Assembly: GCF_049306965.1 (NCBI RefSeq)
Contig: NC_133185.1
Span: 39,139,501 to 39,203,500 of the forward strand
Origin: Danio rerio
Taxonomy: Eukaryota > Chordata > Actinopteri > Cypriniformes > Danionidae
Direction of reading: 5' to 3'
DNA length: 64,000 bases
In this document: positions 25,401 to 37,800 of the stretch, piece after piece
Layout: each line of letters opens with the position of its first letter
How positions within the stretch are numbered: the stretch's first letter is position 1
Notes under the pieces: model-generated
Told to the model about the DNA's origin: nothing
What the model saw: the letters and a program-made list of their open reading frames with translations, nothing else
Database searches by the model: none
Program-made: the position numbers and the translations under genes

Positions 25401-25738
25401 ACGCTGGTGTATGTCTAATGATACGCCATTACGGGAAGCGCCACCTGGTGGCGGCTGGGTGTACTGTAGCTAAAGCGGTTATCTGCTGCAGTCGGTGTTG
25501 AAAACTGATTAATTAAATCAGATCTTTTGTAAATTTAGGTAAATATCTTGGCGCCTGAGTATGTATCGCGGTCAGAAATAACACTATAAATGGGCATATA
25601 TTTTGTTCCACCACTAATCCACAAATTAACAAACTAAAACGAAAGTCACACAATAATTTCAAGCACTCTTGGGGGCCCCCTGGTGGCCACGGGGCCCTAA
25701 GCAGCCGCTTAGTTCGCTTATGCCTTGGGCCGGCTCTG
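22459..25738. mobile_element. Complete hAT-type element with nested MITE (B1)
   Basis: Ends CAGGGCCGGCCCAAGCC and TGCCTTGGGCCGGCTCTG form inverted repeats. Perfect 8-bp target duplications CAATTCAC lie at 22451-22458 and 25739-25746, which identifies hAT. The MITE at 24243-25384 interrupts it. Around 22705-22827 it also holds about 120 bases absent from A1 and A2. No transposase frame remains. Confidence 0.85.
24243..25384. mobile_element. 1.1-kb non-autonomous DNA transposon with long TIRs
   Basis: The termini GCCCCGTTTACACTAGTGCG and its complement match for about 37 bases. The direct repeats CTCAG at 24238-24242 and 25385-25389 can be read as a 5-bp target duplication; if the ends are set one base further out, a 3-bp TCA duplication fits instead. 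A1 and A2 have the uninterrupted site (CAGACTCAGTGG). No transposase is seen, and the superfamily is uncertain. Subterminal GCGTTTT/AAAACGC motifs repeat near both ends. Confidence 0.85.
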
Positions 25739-26527
25739 CAATTCACAGTTAAATACTCATTCAAATGATCAAATAATTATATTTAATAAAAAAAATTATG
25801 AGAAACAAGATGATGAGAAAAGGATAAACGTTGGTCCATGATGAGACGGATTGGAAAGCAGAAGTCCGAATCCTTCAGGCACGACCATTTTAATTTCTCC
25901 GCTGGCCAAAAGTTAGTGTAAAGCTGCAGTCTCAGCGGTGAAGGCTGGAAGCTGGCCTCAGTGAAGACTAGTCTGTCCCTGGTTGGTCACTGGAATCAGT
26001 CTCATGCTCTCCACTCCCCCATGACCACCAGCACAGCAGCAGCTCAGAATACGGCCTGGTCCTGGATATGGACACCTTGGGATCATCTCGTCGCTGGTCT
26101 TGGATCCAATCAGTGACTCCGCATAATCTAAAGACCTCGGAATGAGTATCCCCAGGTGGAAATGGAGAAAAAAAAAAAGAGAACTATTAGCGTAGCTGCT
26201 GTTCATAATAAACAAGATGTAGAAACTTGTGTGGAAACCGGCTAAGTGATGTACTGAGTGTATGCTTTACTAAACAGATAGGTCTTTAATCTTGTTTTGA
26301 ACTGAGAGTGTGTCAGAGCCTCGGATGTTATCAGAAAGGCTATTCCAGAGTGTAGGAGCCATAAAGGAGAAGGCTCGACCTCCTTTTCTTGACTTTGCTA
26401 TTCTAGATCAGTGGTTCCCAACCTGGGGTCCGCGCCCCCCTAAGGGGGGCGCCAGAGTTCACAAGGGGGGCGCGGGAGAGGATAAGTGTTGAGGTAGGAA
26501 AAGGCATAAAAATGCTCCACTATTTTA

Positions 26528-27696
26528 TAGGGCTGTACAATTAATCAAAAATCCGGTTTCGATTTCAAACGATTATTAAAAAAGCATTAATCGAGATAAC
26601 GTTTATTGCATCATAAACCGCCCCCTTTCCAGTTGTTCACGTTTGTTGCTTCTAAAAGCGCGAAAGACCGCGTGCTTATTTGTGTGTGCAGCAAGCACAC
26701 GCAGTCAGAAGCATGCGGCCGGTCAGCATTCGGTCTCATTCGCACAATGAGACGAGCAGCGGAGCGCAGACATCTAAAGTCATCTTAACGTGAGCGCATT
26801 AATGGTCAAATAGGTGTCAAAACGCGGTGTTTAGTGATTATTTATATTAACCCTCATTTGTGTAATAAACAAACGAGTTGAGGATCAAAAGACGTGAAAG
26901 AGAAACCATTAAAGAGACAGCGAGAAATATTCCTGCTACCGCCTGTTTTTATCATTAATCAAACAATGACAAAATCCCTCACTAGTCTTGACTGAAGGAC
27001 TGCTGTAGCTAAATTGTTTTTCTTACAGTGAAGATGCTTAAATCACAGTTTGTTTAAAATTTTTATTCTATTGTATTTATTTATCTTTCCTTTGCAAGGT
27101 GGAAATAACTGTACTTGAAGTCAGAATTATTAGCCCTCCTGAATATTAGCAACCATTTTCCAGCCCAATTTCTGTTTAATGGAAAGAAGATTTTTTTTTA
27201 CTTATTTCTGAACATATTAGTTTTGATATCTCGTTTCTAATTACATATTTCTTTTATCTTTGCTATGATGACAGTACATAATATTTTACTAGATATTTTT
27301 CAAAATACAAACATTCAGATTAAAGTGCAGTTCAAAGGCTTAATTAGGGTAATAAGGCAAGTCATTGTATGACAGTAGTTTATTCTGCAGACAATCAAAA
27401 ATATATATTGCATAAGGGGGCTAATAATATTGAAGTTAAATTGGTTTAAAATATTTAAACCTGTTATTATTCTAGCTAAAATAAAACAAATAAGCCTAGA
27501 AGAAAAATATTATAGGAAATACTGTTAAAATTCCTTGCTCTGTTAAACATAATTTTGGGAAATATTTCTAAAAAAAAAAAAAATCTCAGGAGCGCTAATA
27601 ATTTTGACTTTAACTGATAATCGTTTTGAATAATCGTGATTACAATTATGACCAAAATAATCGTTATTATGATTTTCCCAAAATCAAGCAGCCCTA
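26528..27696. mobile_element. Nested hAT-like element, TAGGGCTG ends
   Basis: TIRs TAGGGCTGTACAATTAATC and, at the right end, CAAGCAGCCCTA, flanked by CTATTTTA and CTATTATA (8 bp, one mismatch). Mirrored ATCG/CGAT-rich subterminal motifs are typical of this fish family. It sits inside 26409-28068. Confidence 0.8.
27112..27616. mobile_element. Third-level nested element, CAGTTGAAGTCA family
   Basis: Starts TACTTGAAGTCAGAATTATT and ends AATTTTGACTTTAACTG. It is a longer relative of the 244-bp element in the PIM-like introns, and is nested inside 26528-27696. Confidence 0.75.
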
Positions 27697-29755
27697 CTAT
27701 TATATATGTATTTTCAAGTACAAAAAAATATCTAAATCAAAACATGCTTAAAATTCCAACATAATAGTAAAAATAATTAAAATAAATAACTTTAAATAAT
27801 TATTTAAATTTTGCTCACGCAATGTGCTTGTCCAACGCGTCGTAAAGGCAAAATCAAAACAAAAATGGCAGAGAAACGTAAATGCAGTGGTTCTTCAGAG
27901 GCGAAGAAAAAGATTAGACAAAGATTAGTTTTATTGAAGGCCAAGACAAGTTAAAAGTGATTAATTTATATTTTCTATACATATTATATATTAATATTAC
28001 ACAAACACACACATACAGTATATATATATAAGAATATATATATTCAAGAAAAAGGTTGGGAACCACTGTTCTAGATACTACCAGAAGCCCTGAGTTTTGA
28101 GATCTTAAAGAGCGAGTTGGATTGTAGCGAGACAGAAGGTTGGTTAGATAAACAGGAGCTAGATTATTTAGAGCTTTATAGGTGAGAAGTAATATTTTAA
28201 ATTCTATACAAAACTTAACAGGCAGCCAGTGTAAGGATAAAATTGGGGTGATATGATCATATTTTCTAGACCTGGTATAAGAACTCTGGCAGGTGCATTT
28301 TGTACTAATTGAAGTTTGTTAATAGAAGATGCTGGGTAGCCAGCAAATAGAGCATTACAGTAATCCAGCCTAAAAGTCATAAAAGCATGGACTAGCTTTT
28401 CTGCATCCAAGATGGATAGCATACTTCGTAATTTAGCGATATTTCTCAGATGAAAGAAGGCAGTTTTTGTGACGTGGGATTTATGATTTTCAAAAGTTAA
28501 ATTGCTGTCTAATATAACACCCAGATTTTTTATAGTAAAGCTAACGCTAACTTTGTGTCCCTCTAATTGTAGATTGAGTTGCGAGATCTGCTGTGTACAA
28601 TATTTAGGTCCAATAAGTAATAATTCTGAGTTTAATAGAAGAAAATTGTTGGTCATCCAGTCTTTAACATCTCTAATACACTCAGTTAGCTTAGACAGTT
28701 CAGACATCTCATCAGGTTTAGTTGAAATATATAATTGAGTATCATCTGCATAGCAGTGAAAGCTGATCCCATGTCTTCTAATAATGTCTCCCAGAGGTAG
28801 CATGTAAATTGTAAACAGTAAAGGGCCTAAAACTGATCCTTGAGGCACCCCATACTTTACTGGGCTGACTTGTGAAGGCTGTCCATTAATATTCACAAAC
28901 TGGTAACGGTCAGTTAAGTATGACTTAAACCATTGTAGAGCTTGTCCCTGGACACCTGTAGACTTTAAGCGATTTATGAGGATATTGTGGTCAATGGTGT
29001 CAAATGCCGCACTAAGATCGAGTAAAACTAATAGCGAGACGCACCCTCGGTCAGCAGCAAAGAGTAAATCATTGGTTATTTTCACTAATGCAGTTTCTGT
29101 ACTGTGATGAGCCCTGAAACCTGACTGAACAACTTCAAAAATATTGTTTGTCTGCAGAAAGGAGCATAATTGAGTAGAAACAACTTTTTCTAGTATTTTA
29201 GACAGAAATGGAAGATTTAAAATAGGCCTATAATTAGCTAAGTTGTTGGTGTCTAGTTGCGGTTTCTTAACAATAGGCTTAATAACAGCTAGCTTGTAAG
29301 AGTTTGGAACATGGCCTATAGATAAAGAAGAGTTGTTAATGTTAAGAAGAGGTTCTCCTATAGCAGGTAGCAATTCTTTCAGTAATTTTGTTGGAATTGA
29401 GTCCAGCATACACGTAGCTGCTTTAGAACTATTTATGATTTTATCTAGCTCTTCCTGTTCCATGATTTCGAAGCACTGTAGGTTATTATGATTCAGTGAA
29501 ATATTTACAGGATTTGGAGTATAAGCCAGTGCAGAAAGTTTAACATCTCCTATTTTCTGTCTAAAGCCTTCTATTTTAAAACTTTCTCCTAGACTTATTG
29601 TTCCTGTTAATATAAATAATCAGTGGAGAAATGCATTTAGTTTTGCATTAAATTGGTTCATTTCGACCTGAAACGAGGAGTTTATTGCTGTTTCTGAATC
29701 ATGTAGCGCTGTGTCTGTTAGATCAGATGATCGCATTCACAACACTGGAACTGAG

Positions 29756-30778
29756 TGGATTACTACCTGCTCTTCACACACAAAGTAGGCCTACCTGAAA
29801 TTTAAAACTAGAAAAGGCTCAATAATACATTGGACAGATCCTTTACGCACTGATTTCTTCCCTTTTTACTGCTGTTTTGGATTGGAAGTGTCTGCAGATA
29901 GCGGAGGACTGCGCGCTGTCTCAGTGATGCATCAAGCACTTCATTCACACACCGGCTGATGTGACGTGTGCCGCTCTGTAGAATTATCTGACTGAGTTTA
30001 TTCTTCCTAAGGGAATACTTTTAGGATAGTTTGTAAGCCTGGCTCATTGTGGTTAAAGTTGTTGGTTAAATTAATAAAAGTGAAACTGACAGGCACAATA
30101 TTGATTGTCATTAACAGAAAATAATTTAGCCTCATATAGGTTACTCTGAAACTGTGAATATTTGACTGTAATTTTATTTATATCAATAGTTTTTTTAACA
30201 GACCAGTTTGTGTTTTGATTAGGGTCAATAGTGGTTGGCTGTTGCAGAGTTCAAAGAAAAATCTTACTATTAAAAAGAAACATAAGCTGGACCACAACAG
30301 ATCAATGTCTTAACAAATGCTCAAATAATGTTTCCTGGTTTACAGCAAGCATCATGTTTTCAGTTAGATTGTGTCGTCTGTCATATACAGTAGGCCTATA
30401 CGTCTTGTATTTTTACTAAACAAGATATATTGTTTGAGTTTATCACCAATAGAAACTATATTATGCTTAAAAGAAAAACCGGCACAGTATCGGGATCGCA
30501 TCTGTATTGGTCGACACTCAGAATTTTGGGATCGAAATCAAATCGGTTATAAAAAAATGGTATCGGTGCAGCCCTATTTTTAATGAGTCATAGTTTTATA
30601 TGGTAAGAGCAAGGACTCATTTTATTTTATTAATTTACATTTTTAGTAAAATGTCTTTATCAAATGAGTCATTTCTTTTTGAACTTTGTTCATTTAAGAA
30701 TTGAGCTTAAAGAATCAAAAATGTATCACGGTTAGTACTTTAAAAGTGTGAGGTCAATATGATTTTTAATATTTTAAT
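29756..30778. other. Spacer with one DNA-transposon end (B1)
   Basis: Homologous to 9961-10967. The transposon end here reads TATCGGTGCAGCCCTA (to 30576). No gene is seen. Confidence 0.5.
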
Positions 30779-31780
30779 GGCTCTACATTAACTTTTTTTG
30801 ATCACCAGCCTATATGGCTAGTAGTTTTTCAACTTTACTAGCCATTCGCCATTTTCACTTTTGTTTTTGGGAAAAAATATTTGCAAAATTACTTGATTTA
30901 GATGTGTTGTGTATGACTTTGTTCAATGAGCATGAGTGGTAGTGGTTTCATGGTGTTGCATTGTAGTTGGTTATTATTTTAGGGCTCAACATTAAGGTTG
31001 TACCAATTTTTTCTCTAAAAAGTTTATAATTAGAAAAATTCAAAAACCAGCAAAATATATATGTTATAATTTGCATACACTTTTTATCAAATAAAACTTA
31101 AAAAATAATTATTGTCATGTAGCCTGTCTAAAACTATGCAAAGCTCTCTGTCCTAGCTTAAGGTCTCAGATCAGCAGTTAACTTTGCATAAAAGTTAATC
31201 TATTAAATCAACATTACTAAAAAGAATGATAATTAAATCATATTAACAAAAAGAAAGCAGGTGAAAACATACCATGTGCAATAATGAAAGGATGATCAAA
31301 CGCACACAGTTAACATTAGGCCCATTAATAATCTGTTCAAAGATTATTTAAAGCTAAAGCTGCAACTGCTGCTGCATACATAAAATACCTTCTTTTTAAA
31401 AAATCTCGAGCTCTTAAAAATGGTGGATGTGTATCACTTTTTGTGAAGTCTATTTCAAACAGAACCGATAGCAGCATTGTGTTTCCAGTCAAGGTTGCTT
31501 CACGCAAGGAAATGAGAGTGTGCACGCTTTTTAAAACTTGCGCGCATCACATAACATTCTGTATTCATCTGCTTTCTTTTGCTTGCGTGAACACAGTTGT
31601 TTTTGTCAGTCGGGCTGCTTCTCATTTATAGAGGTTCATCCTTATTGTCGAACCCTGCTTTTAAAAAAAATACAATTTAAAAATGATTTTCGACTAGCCA
31701 AAGTGGATAGTGGGAGTGGCTGTCTAATCCGCCACAGCTAAAGTCTACCTGCGGTTGGTGGGTGTTAATGTCAAGCCCTG
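30779..31780. mobile_element. CTAGCC-rich DNA transposon remnant (B1)
   Basis: Counterpart of 10968-11966, with the same termini and small differences. Confidence 0.55.
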
Positions 31781-31985
31781 GTGTTAACCCATTAATCTGT
31801 TTGTAGTGTATTTATGCTACATACACGCTGTAATATTTCAGGAGTAACAGCTGCATACAAATATGGAAATAAACTCAAAATTGTGATAACCTTAGTGACA
31901 TGGTTTTGTATCCTCAGATTTTTAAACAGAAATATTACAGCAACTAAAGAATAATTATTGTCAACATTTTTAGTTAAACCAACAG

Positions 31986-33146
31986 CAGGGCTCGAAATTG
32001 TGACCATTTCGGTCACTTATGCGCCCAAAATTTTATCTATGCGACCTCAAAATATATTTGGAAGCATTTTTGCGAGTGCATAAAATTGATGTGTGCGACC
32101 AGTTTTTACTGCAAAATGTTCACCACATGCACGGATTTGGAGGACATTCACGCAGAATGCATCTCTGCTCTTGAAATGCGAAACGTAGTTCTTAGGAATG
32201 GTTTACAACAGTTGTCATGTCAACTTGCTGCAGTAAACAAAGCCAAGTCCATAATACTTGCCCCGCCTTTAAACTCTTCTTATTGGGCCATTGCTCTAGA
32301 ACAGAGCGTGAATGGATTGGTTAATATCAGCTGTCAATTACTCAGTCAATGCCTTCTGGTTTGGGATGACTGGGAGAGCTACTACTGCGAAAAATTATAA
32401 AGCGCTGAATATGAGAATTAAGATTACACTGACAGATGTTTTTTTTAGAAACTGTCATCTAAAGTTACAAATAATGACACATCTTAGTAGTGATCATGTG
32501 CTGAATGTCAATCACACATCTACACTTTTCAAAGAGTGAATAAAAGACTTCCATTGGCTTCAAGTCCGCTATGAAAAGTCTGTGGGATGGAATTTTCAGG
32601 TAACTGTTTGCCACATCTAGCACGAGAGCTTCTGTTTTATCCTTCATATAATCGCCAGATGCCCGCCGTGCAAGTGGCAGCTATATGTAAAATGTAACAC
32701 CACGTACACAGTGGCAAACAGGCTTGAGCCGAGAAAACTATTATCGCTACTCATGAAGACCGGTATAGCTATTAACATGATGTATGCATATAATAGGGTA
32801 CAGTACATGTCGAAAGCATCAGTGCAATATCAGACACCACCCATGAGAACAGCACAGCGGTCTGTGTATGCTTTGGTCACTCAGTTATGTTATAAAATCT
32901 ATTTACTTGTAATAGCGGGATTTCGTTGAGACATATTTTCCTCACGCATGCATATATATATATATTTTTTTTTTTGCTTTTTAGTTTGATTAGTGTTGAT
33001 TTCAAATGCAATAACTCTGTTTGTATAAAACATGTAGTAACGTTGCTTATAATTGGTGGGTGCGACAAAATTTTGTCTGATGCGCCTACATTTTTTAAGT
33101 TAGGAGCACCGGTGCTACCAAACAAAAAGGTTAATTTTGAGCCTTG
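31986..33146. mobile_element. CAGGGCTCGAAATT-type DNA transposon (B1)
   Basis: Counterpart of 12172-13335. The left end reads CAGGGCTCGAAATTGTGACC. Confidence 0.6.
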
Positions 33147-34094
33147 AACAGTAACAGAGGAGGCTTTTATGTTTGGAAGGCCATTTTTGCTATTAATTTT
33201 TCAGTTTTCTTTTACCACAGTTCTAGTACATGACCATATAGTCTGACATAGTGTCATTGTTTTCTCCATCTTGTCCTAGAATCCTCTACCACGTTGCGTC
33301 TTGGCAAGTCATCTGATGTGCGTCAAGGTGAATTTGTGGTTGCCATGGGGAGCCCCTTTTCTCTTAAAAACACCATCACATCTGGAATCGTCAGCTCTGC
33401 TCAGAGAGACAGTAAAGAACTGGGTCTCTCCAACTCCAACATGGACTACATCCAGACGGACGCTACCATAGATGTAAGAGCACTGGAAACTGGGTGTTGT
33501 TGCATGCAAAAAAAAATGTATGTCATCATTTAATGAATTGCATTCCATCACTCAATCACAATTCTGCTTTACAGTTTGGAAATTCAGGAGGGCCTCTCAT
33601 AAACCTGGTGAGTCGCTGACATTTACTCAACTCATTGCTTCTGCCTTTTGGTTTAAAGGGTCCAAAAACACCAAAACACATTTTTGAGATGTTTACAGTC
33701 ATATATATGTTCCACGCTGCTAAAAAACACTATTAGGATACATATATTTCACAATAAAAGTGAAAATTGGTTGTTTTTGCGTTATTTCGAACAAATTCGT
33801 TTTTCCGGTTTGTAAAGAAATTTTGAAGCTACGTCAAGGCCATGAGCTCCTTGTGTAAATTCCAGCATGGAGACTGGGTGTCTGTACCGGCGGGTACAAT
33901 GTTACGTCTTTGAGCTTTCATCATTAATTCAAGAGAAAGACGAACTAATCAGCGCTCTCTATTGAGAATGAGGTGCAACTTTATTAATATGCATGATAGC
34001 TTCAAAAACTACCTGTTACAGTATTCCGAGAGACGCCGCGTTGTGTTGCTAACCGTAAATAAAACAAGTGGAAGAAGAAGAATTGTTCGGAGAC

Positions 34095-34344
34095 ATGGGT
34101 CGTCAGTGTTGTTTATAAACGTGCCACAACAAAGGTTTTGTTTTCATTTTCCCGCAGTGAGGAAGGACCCACATTTGTGGACTACAGTGGTCTTCTAACA
34201 CGCAACAAAAATGTTTGTAAGAAAACATTTTTACCCGAGACCTTTTCGCATCTGGAAATGGTGAAATCCAGATTTGCTCATCGTCTTCTTTTAAAAAAAG
34301 ATGCAGTTCCAGTTCGCGTTGATTGTCTTGTCTCTATCGATTTG
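34095..34344 (+). mobile_element. THAP zinc-finger exon remnant (copy 2)
   Basis: Longer than in copy 1. After the C2CH-like region it reads LLLKKDAVPVRVD, matching the AVP motif that closes THAP domains, and ends at TTTG followed by a GTAAGT donor. Stops and frame changes separate the parts. The THAP assignment rests on the order CxxxC-like, FP, W, C-x2-H, AVP. Confidence 0.55.
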
Positions 34345-35875
34345 GTAAGTGAGCAATCAGTGTTCTTTGTTTGTTTATTCAGATGGCAAAGGTAGTTAGT
34401 ATCGTCAGCAGTACTCTTTAAATATCACTACAATATTATGGACTGAAAGATCTGCTGTAAATGCTGCTCTCTGAATGTAAACATGTAAACACCTTAATCA
34501 AACTATTACCATCTTGTAGGATTTTCGCCACATTTTGTAACGGGATGATCTCTACACACACGGCTGCTTGACACTATTCTCTGCGGAGGTTTTTTTTTTC
34601 TCCCATACGGCGTGCGGTATCCAAAATTCCATTAAAACTACACTCTTCTAGCAGTTCTTTGCATCCAGTTTCTCGTTTGTCATGGGGGGCACGCATGAAA
34701 TGTTCTTGAATGAAAATGAAAGTGCCAAACTGCAGTCAAAGTCGACAAATTTAGAATGAAACTCCCCAAAATTACATGAGACTTATTATGAGACTAAATT
34801 ACGGAGGAAACGTGGATAGCGTGGTGACACAATAACGTTAATCGTATTATGTGCTTTAACATATAAAACGGGATCATGAAAGGAACATTCAAAAAGCAAC
34901 TCATGCAAACACCTTAATCATATTGTTGTTTTAATCAGATTAAGGCAAATAGTTAGATTACTGATGTCCACAAAATCATTACTTTGTCTGTTAAACCGAC
35001 AAGTGAAACACAAACTACTCTCCTGTCTTCATTTAGAATAAAAATTCCAAGTAACTCAAAACAAGCAAAGACAATTGTAGGCATAATAGTAGGAGTATTA
35101 GGGTAGGAGTATTTATAGCCACAGACATGCAACCTTTTTCAGGGGTAGAAAACTCTGGTTTTAGGCATTTAATTAGTGTGCTAGAACCACTCTACAAAAT
35201 CCCAAGTAGAACGTATCTCACAGCTATGGTGGTACCCTCCTTGTACAATAAGGTAAAAGGCAAAGTTATTAGTGCACATTTAGTAGTTGACTACAGATTG
35301 CTGGACCTTCAGAGCAACACAGAGCTTCATGACTGTCATATTAAGAACGTGAATTGTTTTCAAATGTTCATCAATATTGTATTGTACTGGCCATACTCTA
35401 GCCTTATGTAATAAACTGATGTGTCATGTTTGAACTCTTCAGGATGGTGAGGTCATCGGCATTAATACCATGAAAGTGACAGCAGGGATTTCCTTCGCTA
35501 TTCCCTCAGACAGAGTCCGTCTCTTCCTTGACCGATCTGCAAACAAACAGAGTAAGAATGACCTCACAGCTGCTTGCTTTTGTCTGTGACAGCATTTTTT
35601 TTCACTGACAGATGGTTATTGGGTCTTTTTTTCAGAGTCTTGGTTTGGAGAATCGGGATCGAAAAGGCGTTACATTGGAGTGATGATGTTGACTTTGACC
35701 CCCAGGTGCCAAACACTTTTATTACAATTTTACAGGAGAGCAAAATTCATACATTATGGAATCTGCAGATTTTTGTTATATACCACTAGATTTGGCTCTT
35801 AGAAATTCAAGTGCTGGAATACCTGGAAAATTGGCTTGTTCTGTTGAAAAGTGTTTAATTTATCAAGGACAATTT

Positions 35876-36267
35876 CCATCCCCAAGAGGGAAGAAATCAC
35901 TTTCGCGAACGCTCACGCTCAATCTGCCCAGTTGGTGGAATGAACTCCCTAATTGCATCAGAACAGCAGAGTCACTCGCTACTTTCAAGAAACGACTAAA
36001 AACTCAACTATTTACTCTCCACTACACTTCCTAATCTGCAATTGCCTCTCTGAATATCACACTAACTGTACCAAAAAAAAAAAAAAGAGAAAAAAAAAAA
36101 ATACTAATACGACGAATACTTCCCTTCTTAGACTTTACAGACCTGAAACTTGCCTATAGCACTTATTCTTTGTTGCTCTTAGTTGTGAAAATTGCTTCCT
36201 TGTCCTCATTTGTAAGTCGCTTTGGATAAAAACGTCTGCTAAATGACTAAATGTAAATGTAAATGTT
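35876..36267 (+). mobile_element. LINE 3' fragment in HtrA2-like intron (copy 2)
   Basis: Same insertion as 15552-15940, with a slightly longer A-rich tract. It ends in the AAATGT repeats. Confidence 0.75.
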
Positions 36268-37800
36268 GTATGCAATTTTCACGCCCGAAAAATAAAAATG
36301 TTTGTGAATTTTTGTGACAATTTAATGCAAAAATACCCGCACAAACTACCGTCATTCCGAAGCAGTGATTTAAATGATATGAGAAGTGGCCAATCACAGT
36401 CAACCTTGTTTAGTTTTACCTGAAATGTAAGGGCGGGACAAAGGCCTTTCTGTGTTGCAGTGACAGAAAAAAACTACTCAAAAACAAATGTATTATGGGA
36501 ATAATGCTTTTCAGATGTTTTTACTATGTTATTAGCAAGAGTAATTAAACCGCAGACATTGAAGTGTTTTTGGTTGAAGCAAATGTAATATTGATTGTTT
36601 TGCTGATCTGTCTATTAAACTATCAATTAATCAATCAATCTATCTATGAATCTATCTATCTTATCTATTTATCAATCAATCCTTAAACCATAAACTTTGC
36701 ACTGAAGTGAGTCTTTTATTATCTTTAAATTCTCTTTTTCCCCTCCTCAGTATAATCGATGAGCTAAGGATGCGAGACCCGTCCTTCCCTGATGTTTCTC
36801 ATGGAGTTCTCATCCACCGTGTGATTGTAGGATTTCCAGCCAACAGGTGTGCTGCTCTCTGAACATGATGTTATCAGCTGTTGATTAAGGCATCCTTTTG
36901 ATGATGTCATTTCCTGTTTTCTGTTTTGCAGAGCCGAAATGGAGGAGATATATAATGCTGTGAGGACCAGCGAAAGCTTAAATGTGGTGGTCCGCCGGGG
37001 GGCCGACCTGCTCATGCTGCACATGACCCCAGAGTCCACAGAGTGACATCAAGTCAAGTATTTAGTAAGATTAAGAAATGGTGAGTAATGAGAAGCTGTC
37101 ATAGTTGGAGATGTTGTAAGAAAGGAATCATCTAAAGAGTTGAACAGTTGTAGCAAACGCTGGACATTCGTGTAGTAAACGTGTTTCTGGAAGCGTATGA
37201 AATAATGTGGATGATTCAGACTTCTGTACACTGGATAAACCTCAGTGTGTCTGCGCAAACTACACTATCAGTATTGATTTGAAGGAATATCACTGAATAT
37301 TTTGTTTAGGATTGTCATGATGGCAACAAACACTCAAAGACCTTAATAAAACTGGGTGCTCTTATTGTGAAAATGCTGATGTTTTGTATTGAATCTCACA
37401 TTCTCATGTTACGACGTTTGTATTTTAATACATTTTTTTGAACAGCTCTGATTTCACAATAAACCATTGGAATATTTATGGATGATTTGCTTATGTCGCA
37501 GTGACTGATATGTTTAGGTTTTGGGTCAGCGCTGTACAGCATTCTGAAAAAGTGTATTTCTAAAAGTGCGCCGTAATGACGCCAGTGTCAACTGCAGTGT
37601 GTGTTGGAAAGGACTGGATGCTGTTCAAACCTCATGCCAAATTTTTGTCACCCCATACAAAACCATTTTAAATCCACACAATCTGACAACACTGGGGCTA
37701 GATCACAATATAAGCCACAACACAAGTGAGTTCAATAAAATATATCTTTATTACAGACATGTACAAAAATCAAATATACAAAACATTCTGCTAATGTGAC

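Larger units (their letters stand above)
26409..28068. mobile_element. hAT element, CAGTGGTTCCCAACCT ends (B1)
   Basis: TIRs CAGTGGTTCCCAACCT and AGGTTGGGAACCACTG with perfect 8-bp target duplications TTCTAGAT at 26401-26408 and 28069-28076. It is inserted in the LINE C-terminal region; A1 and A2 have the empty site. A second element is nested within it. Outer-element remnants near 27830-27950 include a plus-strand MAEKRKCSGSSEAKKK reading, similar to the start of hAT transposases, followed shortly by a stop. Confidence 0.9.
25850..29755 (-). mobile_element. L2/CR1-like LINE interrupted by hAT (B1)
   Basis: Same insertion as 7797-9960 but with a longer 3' tail, since B1 lacks the deletion seen in the A units. 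The reverse transcriptase reads uninterrupted for 419 codons (29463-28204) through YADDTQLYI and into the C-terminal region. The rest is separated by the hAT element at 26409-28068. The 10-base loss of A1 and A2 is absent here (GATGGATAGC is present near 28409). A 12-nt in-frame loss relative to A1 is visible near 28627, where the A1 codons LNSDKTEL read LNSEL. Confidence 0.85.
33280..37046 (+). pseudogene. htra2-like: HtrA2-like serine protease, decayed copy 2
   Basis: Exon-like blocks 33280-33473, 33575-33607, 35443-35551, 35636-35705, 36751-36846 and 36932-37046, all with GT-AG borders. The catalytic-Ser motif [22 protein letters not shown] and RRYIGVMML are preserved. The last exon is 115 nt instead of 166: 51 nt are missing in frame, so the PDZ reads RAEMEEIYNAV and loses the strand equivalent to GMKPGDVIIEINGVKVNTS. 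The true stop is kept (37044-37046). GFPAN replaces GSPAN and IIDEL replaces IIEEL. No His/Asp-bearing exon is found upstream, and the first block has the same apparent one-base frame problem as copies 1 and 3. This is the least damaged spliceable copy in the window. Confidence 0.82.
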
